This document shows, piece after piece, positions 47,071 through 56,493 of a DNA stretch of 64,000 nt; position 1 is the stretch's first letter; each line of letters starts with the position of its first letter. Below the pieces are notes generated by a model. The model saw nothing but the letters and a program-made list of their open reading frames with translations, had not been told where the DNA came from and made no database searches. Both the position numbers and the translations under genes were made by a program. The DNA comes from Pseudomonas brassicacearum (GTDB lineage: Bacteria > Pseudomonadota > Gammaproteobacteria > Pseudomonadales > Pseudomonadaceae), in contig NZ_MOBK01000001.1 of the NCBI RefSeq assembly GCF_003732265.1, positions 434,001 through 498,000 on the forward strand. Reading direction: 5' to 3'.

Positions 47071-48813
47071 ATGAAAAGATTCATTCCGAATCTCTTGATG
47101 GCCGCTGTTAGTTTTGCCTCGATGGAAGCCATGGCAGCCACCGATCTGGTGCTGATCAATGGCAAGATTTTCACCGCCGACCGTGCCCAACCGAAGGCTC
47201 AGGCGCTGGCGGTACAGGATGGCAAGGTGCTGCAAGTCGGCAGCGATGCGCAGATCAAGGCCTTGATCACACCCGACACCAAAGTGGTCGACCTCGGTGG
47301 TAAAACCTTGATGCCGGGCCTGATCGACACCCATTCCCACGCGATTTTCGGCGGTCTGGAAATGGTTGCGGCCAACATGGAAGACGAGGTGGTCGAACTC
47401 GACGAACTGGAAAAACGCCTGCGCGGCTGGCGTGACGATGGCAAGGCCAGGCACGGCGATGTGTTGACCATCGCCGGCATGAGTTCGGTGTATTGGGCCA
47501 AGGCCGAAGCACTGGGTAAAAAATTCAGCAGTGGTGAATGGGCCGACGTCCCCGTAGTGTTCACCGGCAGCGACCACCACACGGCCTGGGCCAACGACTT
47601 CATGCTCAAGCGCGCCGGGATTGATGCCGCGTTGATCAAGTCATTGCCCGCCGCCGAAGCGGACACCATCGGCAAACGTGCCGATGGTAGCCCTAACGGC
47701 TTCCTGGTTGACGCAGGCTGGGACCGAGTGTCCTCGAAAATACCCGTGCCGAGCAGCGCCGACATGCTCAAGGCCGCCCAATCAGCCGTGCGCTACAACA
47801 ACAGTTTCGGCATCACAGCCTGGATGGACCCCGCCGCCAATGCCGCGCCGGGCGAACCGCTGTTCGCGCTCAAGCCCACGGAAAAAACCGTCGGCGTGCT
47901 GCCGGCCTATAAAGCCCTGGCCGAAAGCGGTGGCATGACGGTCCACGTAGCGGCGCTGTTGGTGGCGAATTCAAAAAGTGTACCGGCCGATCTCGATACG
48001 CTGGACAAGGTTCGCCAGCAATTTCAGGGCATCCCCAACCTGACCCTGCCTGGGGTCAAGATCTTCGCCGACGGCGTGATCGAATTCCCGGCCCAGAGCG
48101 CGGCGATGATCGACCCTTACAACAACTCGCACAAACAGGGCGAATTGCTGATCGATCCGAAGCACTTCGGCGAACTGATCAGCGCCATCGACCAGCGCGG
48201 CTGGCTGGTGCACATCCATGCCATCGGCGACCGTGCGGTGCGTGAGTCGCTGAACGGCATCGAACAGGCGCGCAAGGATCGCCAGAGTGGCGTGACGCAT
48301 TCGATCACCCACTTGCAAATCGTCAACCCGAAAGAGTTTGCGCGGTTCAAACCGCTGAACGTCATCGCCTCGATGCAACTGCTGTGGGCCTCGGCCGACG
48401 ACTACACCACGGACATGATCAAGCCTTACGTCAGCGCCCTCGCCTTCCGCTATCAATACCCGGCGCATTCGTTGCTCAAACAGGGCGCGACCATCGCGGG
48501 CGCCAGTGACTGGCCCGTCTCTTCGCCCAACCCATGGAACGCCATGGCCCAGGCCATCACCCGCGTCGGTCCAATGGGCGTGCTGAACATCAAGGAAGCC
48601 GTGGACCGCGAAACGATGTTCTACGCCTACACCGCGAATGCCGCGCGCACCATCGGCCTGGAGAAGCAGATCGGTTCGCTGACCCCTGGCAAGCAAGCTG
48701 ACTTCATCGTGCTCGACCGCGACGTCTTCACCGTCGACAACAAGGCCCTGAGCGACACACAAGTACTGCAAACCTGGTTTGCCGGGCGCGAAGTCTACGC
48801 ACCGACCCTCTAA
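47071..48813 (+). CDS. Exported amidohydrolase (YtcJ-like)
   Basis: A 580-residue amidohydrolase-3 family protein with a Sec signal (residues about 1-22, MKRFIPNLLMAAVSFASMEAMA). Metal-site features are GLIDTHSHAIFGG near residue 90, HIHAIGDRAV near residue 387 and GASDWPVSSPNPW near residue 475. An AAGGA ribosome site precedes the ATG. It is a distant relative of the Tat-exported protein at 22600-24558, with a different export route. The substrate is unknown. Probably controlled by the divergent LysR regulator, with the porin gene downstream perhaps in the same unit (109 bp gap). Confidence 0.85.
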   Translation: MKRFIPNLLMAAVSFASMEAMAATDLVLINGKIFTADRAQPKAQALAVQDGKVLQVGSDAQIKALITPDTKVVDLGGKTLMPGLIDTHSHAIFGGLEMVAANMEDEVVELDELEKRLRGWRDDGKARHGDVLTIAGMSSVYWAKAEALGKKFSSGEWADVPVVFTGSDHHTAWANDFMLKRAGIDAALIKSLPAAEADTIGKRADGSPNGFLVDAGWDRVSSKIPVPSSADMLKAAQSAVRYNNSFGITAWMDPAANAAPGEPLFALKPTEKTVGVLPAYKALAESGGMTVHVAALLVANSKSVPADLDTLDKVRQQFQGIPNLTLPGVKIFADGVIEFPAQSAAMIDPYNNSHKQGELLIDPKHFGELISAIDQRGWLVHIHAIGDRAVRESLNGIEQARKDRQSGVTHSITHLQIVNPKEFARFKPLNVIASMQLLWASADDYTTDMIKPYVSALAFRYQYPAHSLLKQGATIAGASDWPVSSPNPWNAMAQAITRVGPMGVLNIKEAVDRETMFYAYTANAARTIGLEKQIGSLTPGKQADFIVLDRDVFTVDNKALSDTQVLQTWFAGREVYAPTL

Positions 48814-48922
48814 TAAAAACCCGCTGTAACCCGCTGCCCGATCCCGCGTTCAACGCTGGGGCTCGGCGCAGCTTTGCCACAAAAAAACTGCCCATAACAA
48901 TCACAATATCGGGACTGCATTC

Positions 48923-49660
48923 ATGAAAGCTTTCACCCTGTTCGCCCTTGGTTCCTTGAGTCTGCTGCCGTTGAGCAGCCAGGCCATCGTCTTGAACGAC
49001 GACTTCTCCGTGCTGGTGGACCTGACCCTGGCGAGCGATTACCGCACCCGTGGCATTTCGCAAACGCTCAATGACCCCGCCATGCAAGCCGGTGTAACCC
49101 TGGCTCACAGCACGGGTTTATACGTGGGCGCGTGGAGCTCGAACGTCGATTTTGGCGGCGGCCTGAAAACCCGTCAGGAAGTCGATTACTACGGCGGCTG
49201 GCTCTGGGAAGCGACCGAGGATGTCAACCTCGACATCGGCTACCTCAAATACACCTACCCAAAAGAAAGCCAGTTCAACCAGAGCGAGGTCTACGGCATT
49301 CTCAGCGTCTACGGGGTGAAACTCGGCGCCTATTACTCGGACGATGCACCGGGCATCGACAGCAAGCAGAACTCGCTGTACAGCTATGTCGGGTACGAAA
49401 CGCGATTGCCTTATGACACCGGCCTGAAACTGCGCTACGGCAACATGGACTTCAAGGACCCGCACCTGTACTCGAACTCGGGCCATGCCGAAGACTCGTA
49501 CCGCGAATGGGAAGTCAAACTCACCCACGAACTGGCCGGCGTGATGGTGGGCCTGAGCTACATCGACACCGACCTGTCGAAAAGCCAATGCACCAGCAAC
49601 TGGGGCTACGACGACCTGTGCAGCGCCACGGTGGTGGCGAGCGTCAGCAAGTCTTTCTGA
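48923..49660 (+). CDS. TorF-family putative outer-membrane porin
   Basis: A 245-residue protein with a Sec signal (residues 1-21, MKAFTLFALGSLSLLPLSSQA) and alternating beta-strand segments ending in the aromatic C-terminus VSKSF typical of outer-membrane barrels. The opening VLVDLTLASDYRTRGISQTLNDPAMQAG is the signature of the TorF/Gcw_chp putative porin family. It follows the exported amidohydrolase; the pair may import and process one substrate. Confidence 0.83.
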   Translation: MKAFTLFALGSLSLLPLSSQAIVLNDDFSVLVDLTLASDYRTRGISQTLNDPAMQAGVTLAHSTGLYVGAWSSNVDFGGGLKTRQEVDYYGGWLWEATEDVNLDIGYLKYTYPKESQFNQSEVYGILSVYGVKLGAYYSDDAPGIDSKQNSLYSYVGYETRLPYDTGLKLRYGNMDFKDPHLYSNSGHAEDSYREWEVKLTHELAGVMVGLSYIDTDLSKSQCTSNWGYDDLCSATVVASVSKSF

Positions 49661-49672
49661 CAGACATCGATC

Positions 49673-49768
49673 AAATGTGGGAGCGGGCTTGCTCGCGAAT
49701 GCGGTTTCACATTCAACATCAATGTTGACTGACCCGCCGCATTCGCGAGCAAGCCCGCTCCCACATTT
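49673..49768. repeat. REP pair, stems pointing outward
   Basis: Outward pair with ACATCAATGT in the spacer. Its right edge reaches the stop codon of the DUF971 gene (49767-49769), so the repeat boundary meets the end of that reading frame. Lies between the convergent porin gene and the ABC/flavoprotein operon. Confidence 0.92.
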
Positions 49769-50060
49769 AGGTTTCAGTGTTTTCAGGAGTGAGTTGTGCC
49801 AGGTAGGGCCACGGGTAGATGCCGCGTTCGTGGCCGTCGCTGAAGATCAGTTGCAGGCCGTAGCCCTGGGCGTTCAATTCGACCACACGGATGCGCGGAT
49901 CAACCTTCACCGTCAACCCTTGCAGGCGAAACGCCCGGCATTGCGAGCACGGGCACTGTCGCCGCAGTTCAGCATGATCCAGCCGCTGCTCGCGCCCATC
50001 CGGCCAGTTCAATCGCAGCTGCTGTTTACCCTGGGAATTACCCACCGCCACCGGGCTCAT
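49767..50060 (-). CDS. DUF971 protein, last gene of the flavoprotein/ABC operon
   Basis: A 97-residue protein with the DUF971 (gamma-butyrobetaine-hydroxylase N-terminal-like) domain: LRLNWPDGREQRLDHAELRRQCPCSQC and the end segment GLQLIFSDGHERGIYPWPYLAQL. The domain elsewhere occurs on Fe-S carrier and dioxygenase proteins and has Cys residues (CPCSQC) that could bind metal. ATG 50060 overlaps the HEAT-repeat gene by 4 bp. The function here is unknown; its place suggests a maturation role for an Fe-S partner. Confidence 0.83.
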   Translation of the reverse strand: MSPVAVGNSQGKQQLRLNWPDGREQRLDHAELRRQCPCSQCRAFRLQGLTVKVDPRIRVVELNAQGYGLQLIFSDGHERGIYPWPYLAQLTPENTET

Positions 50061-51019
50061 TGCAGCTGACTCAAGGCAATGCGCACGGCTTTGCGCACTT
50101 CCGGGTCGCCGTCGTCTTGCGCGGCCTGCAAGGGGGCAATCGCGCCTTTGTCGTCCAATTCGCCGAGGGCCAGCGCGGCTTCCTTGCGCAGGTTGCTGAT
50201 GCGGTGGCCGAGGGTGTCGATCAAGGCGTTGAGGGCCGGGACGTAACGTAAGCGACCGAGGCTGCGGGTGGCGCGCAGGCGGACCTGCCAGTAATCGTCA
50301 CTCAAGGCTTCGACCAGTGCGCTGCCGGCATCAATGTGGCCGACTTTACCCAGCGTGGTCGCGGCTTCTTCGCGCACTTGCCAGGCGCCATCTTGCAAGG
50401 CCTGGCGCAGAGCCGGCAGCACTTGGGCGTCGGAGGCCAGACCCAGGGCGCCGGTAGCGGCGCGGCGGACTTCCGTGTCGGGATCGGCGCTGGCCAATCT
50501 CGCCAACGCCGGCAATGCATCGAGCTGTTTGAGCCAGCCGAGCACGCCCACCGCTTCGCGACGAACGCTGGCGTCTGCATCCTTCAACGCCTCTAAAGCG
50601 GCAGCGGCGGCATCGGGGCAACGCAACTCACGCAATGCCCTGAACGCGGCAATGCGCACGCTGGCTTCGGCATGCCCGGTCCACGGCAGAATCACCCGCC
50701 CCGCCGCTGCGCTTTTGAGCAGGCTGAGGCTTTGTGCGGCGGCCGATTGCACGGCCAACGAGGGATCGGTCAGCGCCTGGCACAGCGCTTCGACCACGGG
50801 TTCGTCCTCCCAGGCTTCGAGCAAGCGAGCGGCTTCGGCGCGGACTTCTTCGGTCGGATCTTCGGCCAGTCGATTGACCAGCCACAACAAGCCGTCCGGC
50901 TCCTCAAGGTCGGCCAATTCGATCAGGGCGATGCGCCGTACGCCGGGATCGTCATCGGTCAGGCGCGGTTGCAGGGCAAGGATGTCGTCGTTATCGGTTA
51001 CATCGAATAGAGAGGTCAT
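50057..51019 (-). CDS. HEAT-repeat protein
   Basis: A 320-residue all-helical protein made of about nine HEAT (PBS lyase-like) repeats of roughly 31 residues, for example VRRIALIELADLEEPDGLLWLVNRLAEDP and VRREAVGVLGWLKQLDALPALARLASADP. It has no catalytic motif or export signal, so it is probably a binding scaffold. The start overlaps the ABC ATPase stop by 4 bp and the end overlaps the DUF971 start by 4 bp, so it is a fixed part of this operon. Confidence 0.85.
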   Translation of the reverse strand: MTSLFDVTDNDDILALQPRLTDDDPGVRRIALIELADLEEPDGLLWLVNRLAEDPTEEVRAEAARLLEAWEDEPVVEALCQALTDPSLAVQSAAAQSLSLLKSAAAGRVILPWTGHAEASVRIAAFRALRELRCPDAAAAALEALKDADASVRREAVGVLGWLKQLDALPALARLASADPDTEVRRAATGALGLASDAQVLPALRQALQDGAWQVREEAATTLGKVGHIDAGSALVEALSDDYWQVRLRATRSLGRLRYVPALNALIDTLGHRISNLRKEAALALGELDDKGAIAPLQAAQDDGDPEVRKAVRIALSQLQ

Positions 51020-51864
51020 AGGGCAAATCGCGGCAGTTTGTTTTCAGGGGGCAATCCGAGAGGGTTCAGGCGCGGTAGCTGCCGACCATCTTCGTGACGC
51101 AGTAATTCGAGGCAATGGCGCTTCAGGCGGGAAAACTCGTGGCTCGTCACCAGCTCGGTGGTGCGTGGCCTCGGGAAGTCGAGGCGCAGGTCTTCGATGA
51201 TCCGGCCGGGGCGCGAGCTCATCACCAGCAGGCGATCCGCGAGGAACAACGCTTCGTCGATGTCATGGGTGACAAACACCACGGTGGTGCGAATCCGTGT
51301 CCAGATGTCCAGCAGCAGTTCCTGCATGTTCAACCGGGTCAACGCGTCGAGGGCGCCGAAGGGTTCGTCCATCAGCAACAGGCGCGGGCGGTTGATCAGC
51401 ACCCGGGCGATTTCCACCCGTTGCTGCATGCCACCGGAGAGCTGGTCCGGCCAGCGCTCGGCAAAACCTTCGAGGCCCACCAAGGCAAGGATTTCATCGG
51501 CGGCTGTATGGCGTTCAGCCTTGCCGATGCCGCGCATCTTCAGGCCGAACGCAACGTTGTCGCGAACGGTTCGCCACGGGAACAACGTGTGGTGCTGGAA
51601 CACCATGCCGCGCTGCGGCGACGGGCCCGAGACCTTCGCACCATCGACTTTCAGGCTGCCGGAGCGCGGTTGCAGGTGCCCCGCCAGCGCACCGAGCAAG
51701 GTCGATTTGCCACAACCGGACGGCCCGAGAATGCACACGAACTGCCCCGCTTCAATCTGGCAATCCAGACCTTGCACGGCTTCAAAAGCGTGTGGGCCTT
51801 CACCGAGGACGATGGACAATCGGCGAATATCGATCCGCCCTTCCGGGGTTTGCATCACGCTCAT
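51016..51864 (-). CDS. ABC transporter ATPase, sulfonate/nitrate (SsuB/TauB) type
   Basis: A 282-residue ABC ATPase with Walker A GPSGCGKSTLL, Q-loop VFQHHTLFPWRTV, signature LSGGMQQRVEIARVL and Walker B LLLMDEPFGALD. The sequence groups with the SsuB/TauB/NrtD import ATPases. ATG 51864 overlaps the permease stop (ATGA); ATG 51855 is a less likely alternative. A much longer frame to 52761 reads out of the permease and REP in the wrong frame. Supplies energy for the permease at 51864-52646. Confidence 0.9.
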   Translation of the reverse strand: MSVMQTPEGRIDIRRLSIVLGEGPHAFEAVQGLDCQIEAGQFVCILGPSGCGKSTLLGALAGHLQPRSGSLKVDGAKVSGPSPQRGMVFQHHTLFPWRTVRDNVAFGLKMRGIGKAERHTAADEILALVGLEGFAERWPDQLSGGMQQRVEIARVLINRPRLLLMDEPFGALDALTRLNMQELLLDIWTRIRTTVVFVTHDIDEALFLADRLLVMSSRPGRIIEDLRLDFPRPRTTELVTSHEFSRLKRHCLELLRHEDGRQLPRLNPLGLPPENKLPRFAL

Positions 51865-52646
51865 CAGGCTTTTCCTCGTGGTCGGTGCCACGGCGTGAAC
51901 AGCCCGCCGAGACGTTTGATCAGCAGGCTGCAGCCCATCCCGAGCACACCGATCAGCAACATGCCGACGACGATGTCGGCGTAGTTCTGGATGGTGTAGG
52001 ACTCCCAGGTGTAATAGCCGATGCCGTACTGGCCGGAGATCATTTCCGCCGTCACCAGGCAAAACCACGAGGTGCCCATGCCAATGGCCAGGCCGGTGAT
52101 GATGCTCGGCGCGGCGCCCGGCAGGATCACTTCCAGCAGAATCGCCCGGCGCCCTGCCCCAAGGCTTTTGGCCGAGGCGATCAGGCGTGGATCGACGCCT
52201 TCGACACCGTGCACGGTGTTGAGCAGAATCGGGAACAACGCGCCGGTGAAGGTGATGAAGACCATCGACAGTTCCGAAGACGGGAACATCAGAATTGCCA
52301 AGGGAATCCAGGCCACGGCGGGGATTGGGCGCAGGACTTCCAGTGGTGGTAACAACAAGTCTTCGGCCCATTTCGAGCGGCCGATGGCCAGGCCCAGGGC
52401 GATGCCGATGATCAACGCGGCGAGGTAACCGGCGAAGACCCGGCTGAGGCTGCTGCTCAGGTGCTGGGCGAGTTTGCCGGAATCGCCGAGGCCCAATGCG
52501 GCGTGGATCACCGCGAGTGGCGTCGGGACGTTGGCGAAGGTGACCAGGCCGAGGTTCCAGTGGTGGCTGGCGGCGAGTTGCCAGAACAGCAGGCAGAGCA
52601 GCAATGAAGCGGCCCGGGGAATCCAACGTAAATATGATCCGTACAC
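51864..52646 (-). CDS. ABC transporter permease, sulfonate/nitrate (SsuC/TauC) type
   Basis: A 260-residue inner-membrane permease with about six helices and the coupling EAA-type loop DPRLIASAKSLGAGRRAILLEVILPGAAPSI. The start is GTG 52646, with AGAGGAAG upstream at good spacing; the longer open frame to 52763 begins inside a REP element and is not coding. It overlaps the ATPase gene by 1 bp. SBP, permease and ATPase form a complete importer. Confidence 0.88.
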   Translation of the reverse strand: MYGSYLRWIPRAASLLLCLLFWQLAASHHWNLGLVTFANVPTPLAVIHAALGLGDSGKLAQHLSSSLSRVFAGYLAALIIGIALGLAIGRSKWAEDLLLPPLEVLRPIPAVAWIPLAILMFPSSELSMVFITFTGALFPILLNTVHGVEGVDPRLIASAKSLGAGRRAILLEVILPGAAPSIITGLAIGMGTSWFCLVTAEMISGQYGIGYYTWESYTIQNYADIVVGMLLIGVLGMGCSLLIKRLGGLFTPWHRPRGKA

Positions 52647-52671
52647 AATTCTTCCTCTCAACCCTGAACCC

Positions 52672-52766
52672 TTGTGGGAGCGGGCTTGCTCGCGAATGCG
52701 GTGGGTCAGGCGATATTGATGTCGACTGACACTCCGCCTTCGCGAGCAAGCCCGCTCCCACATTTG
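52672..52766. repeat. REP pair inside the ABC operon
   Basis: Outward pair with inverted core ATATTGATGT, occupying most of the 138-bp gap between the binding-protein stop (52785) and the permease start (52646). A placement inside an operon can alter the relative output of flanking genes by stabilising the upstream mRNA. Confidence 0.92.
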
Positions 52767-52784
52767 ATCGCGGTGTGCTTGGGG

Positions 52785-54188
52785 TTAGCGGGCGGCGATG
52801 GCTTGGGTGGTGGCTTCGCTGAAGTCGAAGACTTTGCCGCCTTGGGCCGTGGCGAATTGTTGGGCCTGGCCTTTGAGCAGGAACGCGCTCAGGCGTCCTT
52901 TTGCATCACTGGCAAACCACGCCTGATCCGCCAGCAGCTTGATCCCGCTGTCGCTGGCCTGGGCGTACACCGCGCGGATGTTTTTGCCTTCTGACTTCAA
53001 ACCGGCCAACGCGGTGAAGGCCGCTTGTGCCGAGGCGTACTGGCGGACCTTGGGTTCGCCGCGTACCCAGATTTCCGCGACATGGCTGAAGTCGGTGATC
53101 GCCTGGCCACTCGATGCATCGACCGCTTTTAACGGCGTTTGCCCGTAGTTGGCCAGTTGCGCGGTGTAATCCAGATTCGATGCCTTGAACGCGGCGCGGA
53201 TGTACTGATCGTCGATAAAGGTATTGAGATCGAGACCACGATCCGCCTTCTTCAACAGCTTGAGCGTATCGATCGCGGTGCCGACCGCCTGACGGTATTC
53301 CGGCTTCCAGCTCAGGTCGCGGGTTTGCACGCCCAGCGGGCCGTGGAACAGGTAATTGACCTCGGCGTCGACCCCGGTGACGTTGGCGATCAACTCGCTG
53401 TACTTCTCCGGTTCAGCCGCGAGCAACTCATTGGCCTCGATGCTCGCCCGCAAGTAGGCGACAACGATTTCCGGGTACTTCTTCGCGTACGCCTGATCCA
53501 CCAATGCCCCGTGGAACGTCGGCGCGCCGGCCTGGGCACCGTCGTAAATCTTGCGGGCGAAACCACGGCTCGGGAACAGTTCGGCGAACGGCACGAAGTC
53601 AGCGTGGGCGTCGATCTTCCCGGCCTGCAACGCCGAGCCTGCGACTTCTGGCGGCTGGGCGATGATGTTGACGTCCTTGAGCGGGTCCCAACCCTGGGCC
53701 GCCACGGCGCGCAGCAACATGCCGTGGGCGGTCGAGGCGAACGGCACGGAGATGGTCTTGCCCTTCAGTTCCGACAACGACTGCACGCCCGAAGCGCTCG
53801 GCACCACAATGCCGTTGCCGCTGCCCTTGATGCTGCCCGAGAGCACGCTGATGAACAGGCTGTGCTTGCCGGCGGTTTCGAACGCCACGCCGTTGAACGC
53901 ACCGGGGAAATCGGCCATGGCGCCGAAGTCGAGTTTGCCGGCGACCATTTCGTTGGTCAGCGGTGCGCCGCTGGTGAAGTTTTTCCACTCGACCTCGTAT
54001 TTGGCGTCTTTGTATTGGCCGTCGTGGGGCAGGTATTTGTCGAGCAGGCCGAATTCACGAATCAATAGTCCGCCGGCGGCGCAATTGATCGTGGTGTCCT
54101 GGGTGCCGATGGCAATGCGGATGGTTTCGGCGGAGGCCGACAAGGTGAATGAGGCCAGTACCAGACCGGCGAATACTGCACGCAACAT
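52785..54188 (-). CDS. Periplasmic binding protein, NrtA/SsuA type
   Basis: A 467-residue binding protein with a Sec signal (MLRAVFAGLVLASFTLSASA). It is longer than SsuA/TauA (~320), nearer to NrtA-like proteins. Family segments are RIAIGTQDTTINCAAGGLLIREFGL and LDFGAMADFPGAFNGVAFETAG, and the ligand cleft probably includes VPFASTAHGMLLRA. ATG 54188 has AGGGG upstream; an extension to 54209 is unsupported. The ligand is unknown; candidates are sulfonates, sulfate esters or nitrogen oxyanions. Confidence 0.87.
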   Translation of the reverse strand: MLRAVFAGLVLASFTLSASAETIRIAIGTQDTTINCAAGGLLIREFGLLDKYLPHDGQYKDAKYEVEWKNFTSGAPLTNEMVAGKLDFGAMADFPGAFNGVAFETAGKHSLFISVLSGSIKGSGNGIVVPSASGVQSLSELKGKTISVPFASTAHGMLLRAVAAQGWDPLKDVNIIAQPPEVAGSALQAGKIDAHADFVPFAELFPSRGFARKIYDGAQAGAPTFHGALVDQAYAKKYPEIVVAYLRASIEANELLAAEPEKYSELIANVTGVDAEVNYLFHGPLGVQTRDLSWKPEYRQAVGTAIDTLKLLKKADRGLDLNTFIDDQYIRAAFKASNLDYTAQLANYGQTPLKAVDASSGQAITDFSHVAEIWVRGEPKVRQYASAQAAFTALAGLKSEGKNIRAVYAQASDSGIKLLADQAWFASDAKGRLSAFLLKGQAQQFATAQGGKVFDFSEATTQAIAAR

Positions 54189-54388
54189 GGGTGTATCCCC
54201 TCGAATCATTTATTGGATGTTCGTCTCCGCCACGATCAGGGCGTGGTGGGAAACGAGGGGGTGGTTTGAAGCTGGCGTCCGGGGGTTACCGGATGGCTAT
54301 TTTGTTGTCTGTGGCGGCCTCATCGCGGGCAAGCCCGGCTCCCACAGGTTGCCTGGTGTACACAAAATTTGCGGTTGGCCTCGATCCA

Positions 54389-54480
54389 CTGTGGGAGCGG
54401 GCTTGCTCGCGAAGGCGTCCTCTCTGTCAATGGAGATGCAAGCTGTGCCGGCCTCTTCGCGAGCAAGCCCGCTCCCACAC
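54389..54480. repeat. REP pair between ferredoxin and binding-protein genes
   Basis: Outward pair with a divergent spacer lacking the ATCAATGT core. A degraded half-copy (GCGGGCAAGCCCGGCTCCCAC) is visible at about 54322-54352. Together they fill the 303-bp gap between the SBP start (54188) and the ferredoxin stop (54492). No gene is seen in it. Confidence 0.9.
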
Positions 54481-54491
54481 TCGATTGCATT

Positions 54492-54737
54492 TCAACGGAG
54501 CAAATAAGGGATTTCAACTTTCACCGCCCCGGTCGGGCAGTCCTTTTCACAGGGCATGCAGTACCAGCATTCATCGAACGCCATGTAGGCTTTTTGCGTG
54601 GCCGGGTTGATGGCCAGCAGGTCCATCGGGCAGACGTCGACGCACACGGTGCAGCCTTTGTGGGCGATGCAAAGATCCTCGTCGACCGTGACCGGCGCGT
54701 TGGAGCGGAAGAAGATTTCCTGGGGTTGATAGGCCAT
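54492..54737 (-). CDS. Two-cluster [4Fe-4S] ferredoxin, AprB-like
   Basis: An 81-residue iron-sulfur protein with two cluster motifs, CIAHKGCTVCVDVCP (C-x5-C-x2-C-x3-CP) and CWYCMPCEKDCP (C-x2-C-x2-C-x3-CP). The second motif and following TGAVKVEIPYLLR resemble the beta subunit of APS reductase (AprB) more than general ferredoxins, although the AprB C-terminal tail is missing. It lies 25 bp after the flavoprotein, so it is the obvious electron partner. Confidence 0.87.
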   Translation of the reverse strand: MAYQPQEIFFRSNAPVTVDEDLCIAHKGCTVCVDVCPMDLLAINPATQKAYMAFDECWYCMPCEKDCPTGAVKVEIPYLLR

Positions 54738-54762
54738 CGGGCAGTCTCTCTGTTAGTGATGC

Positions 54763-56493
54763 TCAGGCGGCAAAGGCACCGACCCGCAACCGGTCGTAGG
54801 CCTGCATTTCTTCGGCATCGAGCGGGATGATGTAAGGCTCGACGGCTTTCTTGAAACTGGTCATCTGGCCGTCTTCACCCTTTTTCAGGTGGCAATGGCA
54901 GAACCAGTCGCTGTCGTTGCGTTGCGGGTGATCGACCCGATAGTGGTAAAGCCCCCAGCGACTTTCGGCGCGGTACAACGAGGCGCGGGCAGCCATTTCG
55001 GCGCAGTCGCGGATCATGCTGACTTCCATGGCGCGCATCAGCTCGTGGGCGTTGTGGGCCTTGATCTGATCGAGATCACGCTGGATATCGCTGAAGCGCT
55101 GCAGGCCGATTTGCATCTTCTTGGTCACTTTCGGCGGTTGCAGGTAGTCGTTCACAAAGCGCCGCAGCTTGTACTCGACTTGCGCGGGTAGCAGACCGTG
55201 TTCGCGGTCCAGTGGCGCGTACACCCTTTGCTTCTCCGTCTCGATTTGTTGGGCATCGACAGCTGAGAACTCGCGCCCGGCGACGAAATCCGCCGCGTTG
55301 GTGCCGGCAAACCAGCCATAAGTAAACGCGCCGAGCATGTAGTTGTGCGGCACTGCCGCCATGTCCCCCGCTGAGTACAACCCCTTCACAGAAGTCTCGG
55401 CCCGCTCGTTGACCCACACCCCCGACGCCGAATGCCCGCTGCAAAAGCCGATCTCGGAAATGTGCATCTCAACCATCTGCGTGCGGTAGTCGGTGCCGCG
55501 ATTGGCGTGGAACTGGCCGCGACTGGGGCGTTCGTTGCTGTGCAGGATCTCTTCGATGTTCTGGATGGTTTCCTCGGCCAAATGATCGAGTTTGAGGAAC
55601 ACCGGGCCGTTACCGCTTTCGAGCTCCTGGTGGAACTCCCACATCATCTGGCCGCTCCAGTAGTCGCACTCGATGAAGCGCTCGCCCTTGTTGTTGGCGG
55701 TGTAGCCACCCAAGGGGCCGGTGACGTAGGCGCAGGCCGGGCCGTTGTAATCCTTGATCAGCGGGTTGATCTGGAAGCATTCCAGGTTCGCCAGTTCGGC
55801 ACCCGCGTGATACGCCATGGCGTAACCGTCGCCGGCATTGGTCGGGTTTTCGTAGGTACCCATCAGGTAACCCGAGGCCGGCAATCCCAGGCGCCCGGCG
55901 GCGCCGCAGCACAGGATGACCGCTTTGGCCTTGATCACATGGAAGTCGGCGGTGCGGCAATCGAAGCCCATCACGCCGTTGACCGCGCCCTCTTCGTCCG
56001 TCAGCAACCGCGTGCAAACCACGCGATTGGTGATGCTCACCCGTGCCCGTTTCAACTGGCGATACAGGACTTTTTTGATGTCATGCCCTTCCGGCATCGG
56101 CAGCACGTAGGCGCCCATGTGGTGGACCTTTTTCACCGCGTAGTCGCCGGTTTCGTCCTTCTCGAACTTCACGCCCCAGCGGTCCAGTTGTGAGAGGGTT
56201 TCGAAACTGTGAGTGGCGTAGGCGTACACCGCGGCCTGATTGACGATGCCGTCATTGGCGATGGTGATTTCCTTGGTGTACTGCTCCGGCGTCGAGTGGC
56301 CGGGGATGATCGCGTTGTTCAGGCCGTCCATGCCCATGCTGATCGCGCCGCTGCGTTTGACGTTGGCCTTGTCGATCAACAACACGCGCAGATCGCGGTT
56401 GCGTTCCTTGGCCTTGATCGCCGCCATCGGTCCTGCGGTGCCGCCGCCGATCACGACGATGTCGTATTCCTGCTCAATAGTGTTTCGGCTCAT
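54763..56493 (-). CDS. FAD flavoprotein of the AprA/succinate dehydrogenase family
   Basis: A 576-residue soluble flavoprotein. The N-terminal FAD site is YDIVVIGGGTAGPMAAIKA (residues 10-28), and a second FAD contact is GLYSAGDMAAVPHNYMLGAFTYG. The segment FCSGHSASGVWVNE resembles the APS-site loop of AprA, and the C-terminal DWFCHCHLKKGEDGQ adds unusual Cys/His residues. It is not preceded by sat or cys genes, and this organism reduces sulfate by the assimilatory path, so true APS reductase function is doubtful. ATG 56493 overlaps the gntR stop (ATGA). Substrate unknown; oxidation or reduction of an imported sulfur compound is my inference. Confidence 0.82.
   Translation of the reverse strand: MSRNTIEQEYDIVVIGGGTAGPMAAIKAKERNRDLRVLLIDKANVKRSGAISMGMDGLNNAIIPGHSTPEQYTKEITIANDGIVNQAAVYAYATHSFETLSQLDRWGVKFEKDETGDYAVKKVHHMGAYVLPMPEGHDIKKVLYRQLKRARVSITNRVVCTRLLTDEEGAVNGVMGFDCRTADFHVIKAKAVILCCGAAGRLGLPASGYLMGTYENPTNAGDGYAMAYHAGAELANLECFQINPLIKDYNGPACAYVTGPLGGYTANNKGERFIECDYWSGQMMWEFHQELESGNGPVFLKLDHLAEETIQNIEEILHSNERPSRGQFHANRGTDYRTQMVEMHISEIGFCSGHSASGVWVNERAETSVKGLYSAGDMAAVPHNYMLGAFTYGWFAGTNAADFVAGREFSAVDAQQIETEKQRVYAPLDREHGLLPAQVEYKLRRFVNDYLQPPKVTKKMQIGLQRFSDIQRDLDQIKAHNAHELMRAMEVSMIRDCAEMAARASLYRAESRWGLYHYRVDHPQRNDSDWFCHCHLKKGEDGQMTSFKKAVEPYIIPLDAEEMQAYDRLRVGAFAA

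Noticed and set aside
51016..52761. Single 581-residue protein joining permease and ATPase region
   Set aside because: Its N-terminal third reads REP sequence and the permease gene out of frame (Arg/Pro-rich); only the part from 51864 encodes the real ATPase.
54763..56493. Dissimilatory APS reductase AprA or fumarate reductase FrdA
   Set aside because: The family resemblance is real, but there is no sat, qmo or frd context and the host appears to be an aerobic pseudomonad; only a family-level name is justified.
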